A stretch of 21,702 bases of DNA from Bacillota bacterium (GCA_023422005.1 JAEZSC010000082.1:1-21702), one strand, 5' to 3'. Numbered from the stretch's first letter, positions 1 to 8,442 are shown. Notes: generated by a model not told the origin, from the sequence alone. Made by a program: numbers and translations.

Positions 1-45
1 CGGGCCAAGCTGGCCGGACGGATGCAAACGGAGGAACAGGCATGA
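1..45 (+). CDS. 3' end of a gene, probably an ECF-type sigma factor (partial)
   Basis: An open frame enters from the left edge and ends at TGA 43-45, reading RAKLAGRMQTEEQA. Its stop overlaps the next start as ATGA (42-45), so the two genes are almost certainly co-translated. The RAKLAGRM stretch resembles the basic C-terminal helix that ends many ECF sigma factors, and the next gene encodes a membrane protein with a short cytoplasmic N-terminus, as sigma/anti-sigma pairs often do. Only 14 codons are visible, so the family is an inference; that a coding frame ends here is well supported by the overlap. Confidence 0.5.
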   Translation, partial: RAKLAGRMQTEEQA

Positions 46-2390
46 GCCAGATGAGAAACAAACGGTATCCCGATATCTTTGGGCCCACGCCGGCGACTTT
101 CTCCCACCGGGTGGCGCATACGCTGCATACGCTGCCGCCGCACCAAACCAGGCGCTCCGTGGGCTGGATGCCCATTGCCGCCGGCACGCTGGCTGTGGCC
201 GCAATGGTGGTGGTTGTTTCGCTGCGGGGCGGTGTGTTCCCCGATGCGGTGTCTCCGCAGGCCACGGCGCAGGCTTCCGCAGCGGTGGCACAGGCCACGA
301 CGGCGGCCTCGGCCATGCCGCAGGCCACGGCGCAGGCAACAGCCAGGCCGGAGGCTTCCGCCGCCGCAACGCAGGCGGCTGTAGGGCGGGAAACCACAAT
401 GCCCGAGGCGACGCCAGCACCCCAAAGCAGCCAATGGAACGTGAAGAATGGCCTGGCAGTGGCCGGTATGACGCTGCCCAACAGCGATCCTGCGATGCAG
501 AACATCCTGCAGCTCAGCGAGCGCCTGGACGGCATTGTGCTCAAGCCCGGTCAGACGCTGCGGTTCTGGGAGGCTGTTGGCAAGAAGGCCAGGCAGGAGC
601 TGAACACGATGACCGTTTTCACCGACGGCGCCCCGGGCGAAGGGATCACGGGAGTGGATATGGTGTCCACGCTGCTGTATCAGAGCGCCGTGTGCGCAGG
701 GCTGACCATCGTGGAGCGCCACGCCCATGAGCAGCCGCCTGCCTATGCGCCCGCCGGGCAGGACGCCAAGGTGGACTTTGGCAAAGGATATGACCTGGCG
801 ATCTCCAACCCCTACGGCGAGCCGGTGACGCTGCGGCTGCATGCCGAAAATGAGGCTGGAGGCGGGTTCTGGTGCGCCTTCACCGGGACTGTGCCGGAGA
901 AAACCCAGATAATAACGCTGGAGAGCTCCGTGGCGCAGAAGCTGGATACGCCGGCCACCACGGAGTATGTGGCCCATGAGGCCATACCCAGGGGGCGCGC
1001 GTCGGTCATCCAGCCCCGCGAGGGCTATGTCGTCGTCACCGAGAAGGTGATTTCATCGTCGGGCGGAGGGCAGCTCCGGCAGTCCTTCACGACCGACACC
1101 TATCCTGCCCAAGGCACGGTCATCTACCACAATCCAAAGGACAAACCCGATGTTACGATGCTCAAGACCGAAGGCCCCATTGAGGACTATCTTGGCGAAC
1201 GATCCTGGGACGACCTGAGCGACGATATGAAGCAGAGCATGCAGGCCACCTACACCGACGAGCAGCTGGCCATGCTCTTTGCGCCCCGGCGAATTGTCAC
1301 GCTGCCGGATGTCACCGGCCTGCCCGAAGCCGAGGCTGTCGACAAACTCAAGGATGCCGGCATCGTCGCGCGGGTCAGCTATCAGGACAGCGGCCGGGAC
1401 GGTGTGGCCGAGGGCGTGTGCTACGAGATGGACGCCAAGCCCGGCCAGCGCTGGAACACCGACGCCAGCCTCTCGCTGTTCGTGCAGCGCCAAAAGCCCC
1501 ATTGGCTGATGCCCACCGACGGGAGGGTATCGGTGCGCAAGTGGACGGACCCCATCGCCTGGCGCTTCCTGGCTGACGACGTGGCGGTGGACCTGCTCAA
1601 TGAAACCTACGCGCCGCTTAAGGATGGCGAGCCCGGCGTTTCCTATACGTCGCTGGATGCGACGCTGACGATCCCCGGGCTTACCTATGGCGCCGACGGC
1701 GTGACCGCCGACGGCGAAACGCTGTGGGACGCCGACGCGCTGGAAGGCCAGGAGTTCTATGGAGACCTGTCCGCTTCTCCGGGGCAGGACTACGCGGCTT
1801 TCAGCACCTACGGCACGGGCGACGGCGGCGGCAGGACTTTGTATTACATCGACAGGACAAAGGGGAAGGGCCTTCGCCTGGAGGGCTACAGCTTCCCGTG
1901 CTTTGTGGAGAATGCGCTGTACGCGGCCAGCCAGAGCGAGGGCGGGCTGTGGATGATCGACCCGGCCAGCGGCAAGGCCACGGCGGTGTGTGAGGGTTGG
2001 AATATCACGCGGATAAACCCCAACGCTGCCGGCGGGTGGGTGCTGTTCCAGGGGTACCTGGATGGCCAGAGGCCGGGGCTGTACGCTTGCAACGTCCGCG
2101 ACGGGCAGGTGTTGCAACTGAAGAAGCCGCAGCGCGACAGCGCCGGAAACGAGATGGAGTACACCTTCTTGTATGGCGGGGTCGGGGATTTGGCGCTGAT
2201 GCGCAGCGAGGTGGGCTGGCTGCTGTTCCGCGACGGCAAGATGATGGACTATACCGTGCGTGAGGGCACTCTGATGGGCTACATTGCCAGCGATAACGGA
2301 TCGCTGGTGCTGCGGACCGACGACGGCATCACACTGGAGCAGCCCTTCGAGGGTACGAAGACGCGGTACAGGTTTCAGCCATCGAAGTGA
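42..2390 (+). CDS. Membrane-anchored VanW-like / PASTA protein with C-terminal propeller-like region
   Basis: Single-pass membrane protein of 782 residues. A short cytoplasmic N-terminus (1-42) is followed by one membrane segment (about 43-62). An Ala/Gln/Thr-rich linker with repeated QATAQA units (about 73-112) leads to a VanW-like domain (about 135-290, with GIVLKPGQTLRFWE) and a G5-like stretch (about 305-365, ending in GGGQLRQSFTTDTYPAQGT). A PASTA repeat follows (about 418-485, LPDVTGLPEAEAVDKLKDAG). The C-terminal 240 residues hold Gly/Asp-rich beta repeats resembling DUF5050-like propellers. PASTA domains usually bind peptidoglycan fragments or beta-lactams, and VanW proteins are linked to the cell wall without a known reaction. 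The start has a GGAGG site at 31-35 and overlaps the stop of the probable sigma factor. A role as an envelope sensor or anti-sigma partner is inferred, not shown. Confidence 0.85.
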   Translation: MSQMRNKRYPDIFGPTPATFSHRVAHTLHTLPPHQTRRSVGWMPIAAGTLAVAAMVVVVSLRGGVFPDAVSPQATAQASAAVAQATTAASAMPQATAQATARPEASAAATQAAVGRETTMPEATPAPQSSQWNVKNGLAVAGMTLPNSDPAMQNILQLSERLDGIVLKPGQTLRFWEAVGKKARQELNTMTVFTDGAPGEGITGVDMVSTLLYQSAVCAGLTIVERHAHEQPPAYAPAGQDAKVDFGKGYDLAISNPYGEPVTLRLHAENEAGGGFWCAFTGTVPEKTQIITLESSVAQKLDTPATTEYVAHEAIPRGRASVIQPREGYVVVTEKVISSSGGGQLRQSFTTDTYPAQGTVIYHNPKDKPDVTMLKTEGPIEDYLGERSWDDLSDDMKQSMQATYTDEQLAMLFAPRRIVTLPDVTGLPEAEAVDKLKDAGIVARVSYQDSGRDGVAEGVCYEMDAKPGQRWNTDASLSLFVQRQKPHWLMPTDGRVSVRKWTDPIAWRFLADDVAVDLLNETYAPLKDGEPGVSYTSLDATLTIPGLTYGADGVTADGETLWDADALEGQEFYGDLSASPGQDYAAFSTYGTGDGGGRTLYYIDRTKGKGLRLEGYSFPCFVENALYAASQSEGGLWMIDPASGKATAVCEGWNITRINPNAAGGWVLFQGYLDGQRPGLYACNVRDGQVLQLKKPQRDSAGNEMEYTFLYGGVGDLALMRSEVGWLLFRDGKMMDYTVREGTLMGYIASDNGSLVLRTDDGITLEQPFEGTKTRYRFQPSK

Positions 2391-2424
2391 TGCGATCCTC
2401 ATTTTCCGGAAGACCGGAGTGCAG

Positions 2425-2463
2425 AAAAAAATCGGCCTGCCGATCATCGTCGGCAGGCCGATT
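2425..2463 (-). terminator. Rho-independent terminator of the ferritin gene
   Basis: A perfect 14-bp stem (2430-2443 with 2450-2463) encloses a 6-nt loop. Read on the minus strand the hairpin is followed by a run of T (the A run at 2425-2430 on the plus strand). It lies 30 bp past the ferritin stop. On the plus strand the hairpin is followed only by TCTATTG, so termination of the 782-residue gene from the other side would be weaker. Confidence 0.85.
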
Positions 2464-2493
2464 CTATTGCACAAGCTTGGTTGCTTCTATGTG

Positions 2494-3015
2494 CTATGCT
2501 CCAGCTGCCAGAGGCGCGGCCACCGCGTATACTCGGGTTGCTTTCTGCGCGTCCAGCATATAAAGCCCCTTGCCGTCGCCGCCGAACAGCCTGTACTGGG
2601 TGATGTTATCGGTGGCGTTGGCCTCTTCCTCCACCTGTTCGGTCACGAACCATTTGATCATCTCCGAGGTCTTGAAGTCGCCTTCCTCCTGGGCGGCGGC
2701 CGCGATCTTGTAGATCAGGCTGGTCACGAACTGCTCATGGCTTAGGTTCAGGTTTAGCAGATCCTCCACCGAGGCGAAGTCATAGTTGGGCTCGTCCAGG
2801 GCTTTCAGATGCACGCGGCCGTTGGTCTGCAGGATGTAATTCATGAAGATCAGCGCGTGGTCGCGCTCCTCTTGGGCCTGCACGCGGAACCAGTGGGCGT
2901 ATCCGGTCAGGCCATAGTTGGTCAGCCACGCCGACATGGACAGGTACAGATAGGCCGAGTAGAACTCGTTTTTGATCTGGTCGTTCAACAGGTCTTCGAT
3001 GCGTTTGCTCAGCAT
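2494..3015 (-). CDS. ftnA: Ferritin (non-haem bacterial ferritin)
   Basis: Iron-storage protein of 173 residues, the usual length of bacterial ferritin, which as a 24-subunit cage oxidises Fe(II) and stores it as a mineral core in the cytoplasm. The ferroxidase centre is complete: E17, Y24, E50, H53 (in QEERDH), E94, E126, Q127, E129 and E130, at the same numbers as in E. coli FtnA. No haem-ligand methionine typical of bacterioferritin was identified. The start has AAAGGCGG a few bases upstream. The gene stands alone, ends in a strong terminator, and is divergent from the aldolase gene with 132 bp between start codons. Iron- or peroxide-responsive control is common for the family, but no clear Fur or PerR box was found here. 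Confidence 0.95.
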   Translation of the reverse strand: MLSKRIEDLLNDQIKNEFYSAYLYLSMSAWLTNYGLTGYAHWFRVQAQEERDHALIFMNYILQTNGRVHLKALDEPNYDFASVEDLLNLNLSHEQFVTSLIYKIAAAAQEEGDFKTSEMIKWFVTEQVEEEANATDNITQYRLFGGDGKGLYMLDAQKATRVYAVAAPLAAGA

Positions 3016-3044
3016 GGTGTATTCCGCCTTTCTGTTTGTGCAAT

Positions 3045-3050
3045 AGTATA
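3045..3050 (-). promoter_or_regulatory. Possible -10 element of the ferritin promoter
   Basis: TATACT on the minus strand, 29 bp upstream of the ferritin start codon. No convincing -35 box is found 16-18 bp further upstream, so the promoter may be weak or activator-dependent. Confidence 0.35.
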
Positions 3051-3090
3051 GCCCATTTGAGCGTTCTTTGCTGTACTTCCGATCAGCCTT

Positions 3091-3118
3091 TTGACTTTTC
3101 CGCCAAAAAGATTATACT
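3091..3118 (+). promoter_or_regulatory. Sigma-A type promoter for the aldolase gene
   Basis: TTGACT (3091-3096) and TATACT (3113-3118) are separated by 16 bp and lie 29 bp upstream of the ATG at 3148. The TTG that could open a longer reading frame at 3091 is this -35 box, which argues against that start. Confidence 0.7.
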
Positions 3119-3147
3119 ATTCGCGAAATGATTCGAGGAGGGCTTCC

Positions 3148-4437
3148 ATGCGATTCGATCTGTTGCATCCGGCGGACCAAATCGTCATGATCATGGAGCG
3201 CATATACGCCTATGGCATGACGACGACGTCCGGCGGCAACCTTTCCGTGTTGGACGACAACGGCGACGTGTGGATCACGCCCGGCGGCATCGACAAGGGC
3301 ACGCTGACTCGCAAGGACATCGTGTGCGTGAAGCCCGATGGCACCACCGTGGGCATCCATAAACCTTCCATAGAGACACCCTTCCACCTGACCATCTACA
3401 AGAGCCGGCCGGACCTGAGGGCCGTGCTGCACGCCCACCCGCCGGCGCTGGTGGCCTTCAGCGTGGTGCGGCGCATCCCCGACACGCTGCTGATCCCCAA
3501 TGCGCGCCTGGTGTGCGGCGAGGTGGGCATGGCCCCCTATGGCCTGCCTGGCAGCGCCGATCTGGGTGAGAAGATCGCCGCGGTGTTTGCCCAGGGCTGC
3601 GACACCGTGATGCTGGAGAACCACGGCGTGGTGCTGGGCAGGGGAGACCTGTTCTCGGCCTTCATGGGCTTTGAGACGCTGGACTTCTGCGCCCGGCTGC
3701 AGATCGAGGCCCACAAGCTGGGCAAGCCTGCGTCGCTCAGCGAGCGCAGCGTGGAGCTCAGCCGCAGCAAGCAGGACATCCGCTGGCCCGCGTTTACGCC
3801 CGAGCGCCACAGCAGCGAGGAGAACGAGGCCCGGCGCGATATGGTGACGCTCATTCGCCGTGCCTATGACCAGCGGCTGTTCACCAGCACCCAGGGCACA
3901 TTCTCCCAGCGCCTGAGCGGCGGAGATTTCCTTATCACGCCCTATCACGTGGACCGGCGCTACATGGAGGCGGAGGACCTGGTGCTGGTGCGCGCCGGCC
4001 AGACCGAGGCCGGCAAGCGCCCCAGCCGCTCGCTGCCGCTGCACCAGAAGATCTACGAGCGCCACCCGGACATCCACTCGGTCATCATCGCCCATCCACC
4101 CAACATCATGGCCTTCGCCGTCACCGAGGAGCCCTTCGACAGCCGAATCATCCCCGAGAGCTATCTGATGCTGCGCGACGTGCCCAAAATGGACTTCGGC
4201 GCCAGCTTCCTGCACACCGACACCGTGGCCGACCGCCTGAGCGGAAGCACGCCGGTTTTGCTGGTGCGCAATGACTGCGTCATCGTGACCGGCAGCTCGC
4301 TGCTCAGTGCATTCGACCGCCTGGAGGTAGCCGAGTACAGTGCCAAGGCCATCATCGCCTCCCGGGACTTGGGCGACATTGTGACCATCGACCGGCAGCG
4401 CATCGCCGACATCGACCGCGCCTTTGGGCTTGCATAG
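3148..4437 (+). CDS. Tandem class II aldolase/adducin-family protein
   Basis: A 429-residue protein made of two class II aldolase domains. Members such as L-fuculose-phosphate aldolase split sugar phosphates using a zinc ion. Domain 1 (about 5-215) has the expected features: SGGNLS (28-33), catalytic-type E76, zinc ligands H95 and H97 in HAHPP, and H159 in LENHG. Domain 2 (about 230-429) keeps the fold but not the site: E76 becomes S in PSRSLPLH, HAHPP becomes IAHPP, and LENHG becomes LVRNDC. Domain 2 is therefore probably structural or regulatory. The ATG at 3148 is chosen because GAGGAGG lies just upstream and a longer frame would start inside the promoter. An AraC-type regulator gene follows 31 bp later, suggesting sugar-linked control. 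The substrate cannot be told from sequence. Confidence 0.87.
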   Translation: MRFDLLHPADQIVMIMERIYAYGMTTTSGGNLSVLDDNGDVWITPGGIDKGTLTRKDIVCVKPDGTTVGIHKPSIETPFHLTIYKSRPDLRAVLHAHPPALVAFSVVRRIPDTLLIPNARLVCGEVGMAPYGLPGSADLGEKIAAVFAQGCDTVMLENHGVVLGRGDLFSAFMGFETLDFCARLQIEAHKLGKPASLSERSVELSRSKQDIRWPAFTPERHSSEENEARRDMVTLIRRAYDQRLFTSTQGTFSQRLSGGDFLITPYHVDRRYMEAEDLVLVRAGQTEAGKRPSRSLPLHQKIYERHPDIHSVIIAHPPNIMAFAVTEEPFDSRIIPESYLMLRDVPKMDFGASFLHTDTVADRLSGSTPVLLVRNDCVIVTGSSLLSAFDRLEVAEYSAKAIIASRDLGDIVTIDRQRIADIDRAFGLA

Positions 4438-4468
4438 GCCTACACCGCCATCAGGAGGCCGCCATACC

Positions 4469-5320
4469 GTGAAGAAGCCCATCCTGCCAGCCCGGCCGGG
4501 CATCAACAGCGAGCTGATTCCGTATTACTGCGGCGCGCAGGACTGCAGCCCTCGCTGGAGCTGGGGACCGGGCGTGCGCGACCACTTCATTTTCCATTAT
4601 GTGCGCGCGGGCCACGGTTCGCTGTGCCTGGGCGGAAAGACCTACGCCATCGGGCCGGGCAGCCTGTTCGTGATACCGCCGCGGCAGACGGCCAGCTACG
4701 AGGCCAATGCTGAGCAGCCGTGGAGCTATCTGTGGGTGGGCTTCTCTGGTTTGAGCGCCCACAGCTTTGTGCAGCAGACGGGGTTCGATGGGCAGAACCC
4801 GGTGCGGCAGATAAGCGAAGCCGCGTCGGCTGAGGTTTGCGACATCCTGACGGCCATGGTGGCCGCCTCGCAGAACAAGCGTAGCGCCCCTTTGCGGCTC
4901 ACCGGGCTGCTGTACGGCTTCATCGCGGCGCTCATGGAAGCCAACGCCGCCGCTCTGCCCGAGCCGGGGGATGAGAACACCCGGGAGCTCTACGTGCGCA
5001 AGGCCGCGGAGTTTGTGTATATGAATTTCTCCCGGGAGATCACCGTGGAGGACATGGCTGCCCACATCGGCATCGGGCGCAAGTACCTGCACAGCCTGTT
5101 CACCGATCTCACCGGCACATCGCCCAGCGAATTTCTGATACAATACCGGCTGCACAAGGCCTGTGAGCTGATGACCGACCGCACGCTTTCGATCTCCGAT
5201 ATCTCCCACAGCGTGGGCTATCCCAACCCGCTAAACTTCACCCGCATCTTCCGCAAGGTCAAGGGTATGTCTCCCAGCCAGTATCGGGATAAGACCAACG
5301 CCTATCTGGGGTGCGAGTAG
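4469..5320 (+). CDS. AraC-family transcriptional regulator
   Basis: A 283-residue regulator with an N-terminal cupin-type ligand-binding domain (about 15-150, with GPGSLFVIPPRQTASYEA). The C-terminal AraC DNA-binding domain covers about the last 100 residues and has two helix-turn-helix units: ITVEDMAAHIGIGRKYLHSL and ISDISHSVGYPNPLNFTRIF. The GTG at 4469 is preferred because AGGAGG lies at 4453-4458. An upstream ATG at 4424 falls inside the aldolase gene without a ribosome binding site. The gene sits directly after the class II aldolase in the same direction, so it probably senses a sugar or derivative and controls that gene or a related pathway. No operator was identified. Confidence 0.9.
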   Translation: MKKPILPARPGINSELIPYYCGAQDCSPRWSWGPGVRDHFIFHYVRAGHGSLCLGGKTYAIGPGSLFVIPPRQTASYEANAEQPWSYLWVGFSGLSAHSFVQQTGFDGQNPVRQISEAASAEVCDILTAMVAASQNKRSAPLRLTGLLYGFIAALMEANAAALPEPGDENTRELYVRKAAEFVYMNFSREITVEDMAAHIGIGRKYLHSLFTDLTGTSPSEFLIQYRLHKACELMTDRTLSISDISHSVGYPNPLNFTRIFRKVKGMSPSQYRDKTNAYLGCE

Positions 5321-5351
5321 GAATCGAGCCACTAGCGTGTATTCGGTGAAT

Positions 5352-5681
5352 TCAGATTCCAATCAAAGTCATGATGCCTGTAGCAGGCAAAATGGAACTT
5401 GCCCACGAGTCAATTTCATCGATGACTTCTTCGACTTCATCGCCGATTCGATGGGCTGTCAGTATGATTTGCCCCCATTTCTCTCTGTCAATTTCCGTGA
5501 TCCCAAAATAATTGAATTCCGGTATAGCCTCCGCAAAGACCTGATATAAGTTCAGACGATCAAAAGTTTCTTCATGTAAACATAGGGAGTCATCCCGCCA
5601 GTTTTGACCGCGGAACTTACCTATTTGAAATTCAAAATAGCAGGAACCCGTTCGCTGGTTATTTAAGCAACAGTACTTCAA
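5352..5681 (-). CDS. Small hypothetical protein with TTG start, AT-rich
   Basis: Codes for 109 residues if it starts at TTG 5681, where a perfect AGGAGG (5688-5693) lies 6 nt upstream. The ATG at 5708 lies upstream of that site and has none of its own, so the TTG is favoured. The protein is soluble and acidic toward the C-terminus (IGDEVEEVIDEIDSW) with several aromatic residues and two adjacent cysteines near the start. No membrane segment or known motif was recognised, and no function is proposed. It resembles the size and acidity of many orphan or immunity-like proteins, but that is only an impression. The stretch of about 5.34-5.82 kb is clearly richer in A+T than its surroundings, which suggests acquisition by transfer. 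Confidence 0.7.
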   Translation of the reverse strand: MKYCCLNNQRTGSCYFEFQIGKFRGQNWRDDSLCLHEETFDRLNLYQVFAEAIPEFNYFGITEIDREKWGQIILTAHRIGDEVEEVIDEIDSWASSILPATGIMTLIGI

Positions 5682-5742
5682 CGTTAACCTCCTATTGTAC
5701 AAAACCAATAGAGGGAAATTTTATGTTATCACTTGTGAGTAT

Positions 5743-5781
5743 ACCGAAAAGAAAGGTGTACCGCAACAGCAGCACACCTTT
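5743..5781 (-). terminator. Possible weak terminator after the HD-GYP gene
   Basis: An 8-bp stem (5752-5759 with 5774-5781) with a 14-nt loop is followed on the minus strand by TCTTTTCGG. It lies 23 bp past the HD-GYP stop and before the small TTG-start gene. The loop is long and the T run is interrupted, so termination would be partial. Confidence 0.35.
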
Positions 5782-5803
5782 ACGGTTTTCATTTTCTAAG
5801 CTG

Positions 5804-6964
5804 CTAAATGTTCGTAAGATCCAGCGGCTGGTGATACTGGCGGTAGATCGCCAGTATCGCTTCCTCTCGCTCCAGCATGGCGTCCACGAGGAAGGGGTCG
5901 AACATCTTGCCGCTCTCGTCGCGGATGTACTGCAGTGCGTCGGCGATGCTGAAGGCGTCCTTGTAAACACGCTTGGAGGTCAGAGCGTCCAGCACGTCGG
6001 CGATGATGCAGATGCGTGCCGACAGCGGGATGGCTTCGCCGGACAGCCCCTGAGGATACCCCGTGCCATCGTAGCGTTCATGGTGCCCCTCGGCAATCTC
6101 AATGCCCATGTCGAAGAAATGCCGCTCCGCCCGCACCATGCTGGTGTTGGCCCGTCGCAGGATTTCCGCGCCGATGCGGGTGTGGGTCTTCATGACGTTG
6201 AATTCCTCCGCCGTAAGGCGGGCGGGTTTTAGTAGGATGCCGTCGGCAATGCCGACCTTGCCGATGTCGTGCAAAGGGCTGAACTTATAGATGTTCTCGG
6301 TGAAGAGATAGTTCGCCACCGCTCCGTGGCGCTGGGTGCCGCCAATGCTCTGGGCGATCAGCCGCGAATAGTTCTGCATGCGCTCGATGTGGGCGCCGGT
6401 GTCGGAATCCTTGGCTTCTACCAGGCGGGCAAGGCCTGTGATGGACGCCAGGATCAGGTCGTCGTTGAACAGATATTTCTCCACCGCGATGGCGAAGTTG
6501 TCCGAAAGTATGCGGACATAATCCAAATGCTCCTCGTGAAAAGCGTCGGGCTCGGAACTGGAGAAAAACAGCACGCCGGAGCTCGTGCCGTCCAGCATCA
6601 GCGGATAAGCCAGGCTGGAGCGGATGCCCTCGCGCAGCAGCCGGCGGGTCGTGTCGGAGTCGGGGTGTGCAGCCAGATAGGCCTCATAATCCTGAATGAA
6701 GCGGGGACTGCCCGAGGTCACGATGGCCTGCAGCGACGTGTCCTGCAGGTTCTTCACAAAGCCGATGCCGATGTCCGTGTTTTCGTTGGTGCGCACCGAC
6801 AGTGAATAAATGGAGCCGCGGAAATCCAGCAGCGCCAGGCCGATGCGCGTATAGGGCAGGTAGGAGCGGAAGTTGCGGAACACATAGTCCAGCGTGTCTT
6901 CAATGGTTGCGCCCCGGTTGATGGAGGCGTAAATGTTTACGATGTTTTTCAGGAATGCATCCAT
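5804..6964 (-). CDS. GAF and HD-GYP domain cyclic-di-GMP phosphodiesterase
   Basis: A 386-residue cytoplasmic protein. An N-terminal GAF sensor domain (about 15-165) is joined to an HD-GYP domain (about 180-365), which in this family hydrolyses cyclic-di-GMP and so favours motility over biofilm. The HD pair is H232-D233 in LHDIGKVGI, the downstream HH is in EGHHERYDG, and the signature GYP is at 302-304 in YDGTGYP, so the site looks intact. No membrane segment or receiver domain is present; the ligand of the GAF domain is unknown. No strong ribosome binding site is seen before the ATG. The gene is divergent from dprA, with 344 bp between the two start codons. Confidence 0.93.
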   Translation of the reverse strand: MDAFLKNIVNIYASINRGATIEDTLDYVFRNFRSYLPYTRIGLALLDFRGSIYSLSVRTNENTDIGIGFVKNLQDTSLQAIVTSGSPRFIQDYEAYLAAHPDSDTTRRLLREGIRSSLAYPLMLDGTSSGVLFFSSSEPDAFHEEHLDYVRILSDNFAIAVEKYLFNDDLILASITGLARLVEAKDSDTGAHIERMQNYSRLIAQSIGGTQRHGAVANYLFTENIYKFSPLHDIGKVGIADGILLKPARLTAEEFNVMKTHTRIGAEILRRANTSMVRAERHFFDMGIEIAEGHHERYDGTGYPQGLSGEAIPLSARICIIADVLDALTSKRVYKDAFSIADALQYIRDESGKMFDPFLVDAMLEREEAILAIYRQYHQPLDLTNI

Positions 6965-7130
6965 GTCAGTACCGCTTTCATCAAGTGAGTATTCAGGCGT
7001 TGAATACCGTATTGTATATACCCATCTTCACGGCCTTTCTATCATTTAACTCACGCTAAGATTTGTTTACCGCCCGTTCATACCCGCGTCATGTTTTCAC
7101 GCTACAATTGGAACAACGGGACATTCTCCA

Positions 7131-7160
7131 TTGGCGCAAGCGGTAATTCTTTGTTACAAT
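7131..7160 (+). promoter_or_regulatory. Sigma-A type promoter of the dprA-trmFO-hslVU operon
   Basis: TTGGCG (7131-7136) and TACAAT (7155-7160) are separated by 18 bp, with an extended -10 TG one base before the -10 hexamer. The predicted start of transcription is near 7167, leaving about 140 nt of leader before the chosen dprA start. The rest of the gap 6965-7308 holds AT-rich DNA and presumably the divergent HD-GYP promoter, but no clear box for the latter was found. Confidence 0.6.
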
Positions 7161-7308
7161 ATAGCGGCGGCAATTAAATATTGGCATCTTTACATTTCAT
7201 TGCCGCTGCCCAGCCCGTATGGGTGGCAACAAAATGTATAACATTGAACCAATAGGGCACAAACAGAAGTACCGCTCGGCTTACGCCGGGTGTGCCGCGG
7301 AAGGCTTT

Positions 7309-8442
7309 ATGAACTATACGATTGAAGAGCAATATTACATCTGGTTGGCCGGCATCGAAGGCGTGGGTCCTATTACGTTCGCTTCGCTGATGGAACGCTT
7401 TGGCACGCCGCAGGCCGTGTTTGAGCAGGCGCCGCACCATCGGGACCTGCTGGAGCAGGTGCCTCGAGTGGGCGCCAAGTTGGCCGACAGGCTTGCCCGA
7501 TGCGCCACCCAGGAGCACCTGCAGAACTTTCTGCACACGCTGGAGAAAAAGGGTATTACCGCGGTGAGCCGCCTGCATGCGCTGTATCCCGCTGAGCTGT
7601 TGCAGGTGTTCGGCCCGCCGCTGGTGCTGTACTGCAAGGGCAGAACCGAGCTGCTGAAGTCCGAAAAGAAAATTGCCGTGATCGGCACGCGTTCGCCCAC
7701 GGCATATGGCCGCGATGTGGCCGGCAAGCTGGGCCGGGCGCTGGGGGGCGGCGGTGTTACCGTGGTAAGCGGTATGGCCCGGGGCATCGACATCTGCGCC
7801 CATCTGGGCGCGCTGGAAGCCCATGGCGACACCATCGCCGTGTTGGGCTGCGGCACGGACGTCGTATACCCCGCCGACAAGAGCGCCGTGTATGAGCAGA
7901 TCTGCCGGGAAGGCCTGATGCTCAGCGAATACATCCCCGGCACGGGCCCGCTGCATGGGAATTTCCCCGCCCGCAACCGCATCATCAGCGGCCTTAGCCG
8001 CGGTGTCGTCGTTGTGGAGGCCGCCGAGCGCAGCGGCACCAACATCACCGTGAGTTATGCGCTGGATCAGGGGCGTGACGTGTTCGCCGTGCCCGGCAAC
8101 ATCCTGACCGGCAGCAGCGCCAGCACCAACGCGCTCATCAAGGGCGGCTGCGAGGTCATCACCAACGAGCAGGATGTGCTGGAATACTACGGCTGGGGAG
8201 GGCGCGAGCCGCGCAAAGGCGCCCACAAGGCCAAAAACCGCGAGCCCGTGCAGCTGAGCTTCCAGCAGCGCCTGGTCACAGACGCGCTGCAGGGCGGCGA
8301 GCGCAGCTTCGACGAGCTCTTTGAGGTCACCGAGTTCTCCATGCCCGATCTGTTCACGGTACTCTCGGAGTTGGAGCTGCTCGGCGTTATCGCCCAGAAA
8401 CCTGGCCGCGTGTACGCGCTGGCGGATGGAGTTTTGATATGA
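7309..8442 (+). CDS. dprA: DNA-processing protein DprA
   Basis: A 377-residue protein of the DprA/Smf family, which loads RecA onto incoming single-stranded DNA during natural transformation. Seen in order: a helix-hairpin-helix region (about 10-65, GIEGVGPITF), a Rossmann-like DNA-binding core (about 115-295) with VIGTRSP, SGMARGID (154-161) and FPARNRIISG (219-228), and a winged-helix C-terminus (about 315-372). The ATG at 7309 has GGAAGG just upstream and gives the normal family length. The frame is open further upstream (ATG 7219), but that start has no ribosome binding site. It overlaps trmFO by 4 bp (ATGA). In many Bacillota topA follows dprA, but no topA is seen here. Confidence 0.95.
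   Translation: MNYTIEEQYYIWLAGIEGVGPITFASLMERFGTPQAVFEQAPHHRDLLEQVPRVGAKLADRLARCATQEHLQNFLHTLEKKGITAVSRLHALYPAELLQVFGPPLVLYCKGRTELLKSEKKIAVIGTRSPTAYGRDVAGKLGRALGGGGVTVVSGMARGIDICAHLGALEAHGDTIAVLGCGTDVVYPADKSAVYEQICREGLMLSEYIPGTGPLHGNFPARNRIISGLSRGVVVVEAAERSGTNITVSYALDQGRDVFAVPGNILTGSSASTNALIKGGCEVITNEQDVLEYYGWGGREPRKGAHKAKNREPVQLSFQQRLVTDALQGGERSFDELFEVTEFSMPDLFTVLSELELLGVIAQKPGRVYALADGVLI

Noticed and set aside
1053..2474. Long minus-strand open frame (473 codons) opposite the VanW-like gene
   Set aside because: Antisense of a clear multi-domain gene in GC-rich DNA; no recognisable domain and it would run through the terminator.
3016..3147. Iron- or peroxide-responsive operator between ferritin and aldolase genes
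   Set aside because: No convincing Fur or PerR palindrome could be seen.
3112..4506. Minus-strand open frame of 464 codons opposite the aldolase gene
   Set aside because: Mirror frame of a conserved gene, low-complexity His/Ala/Gly-rich translation, no ribosome binding site.
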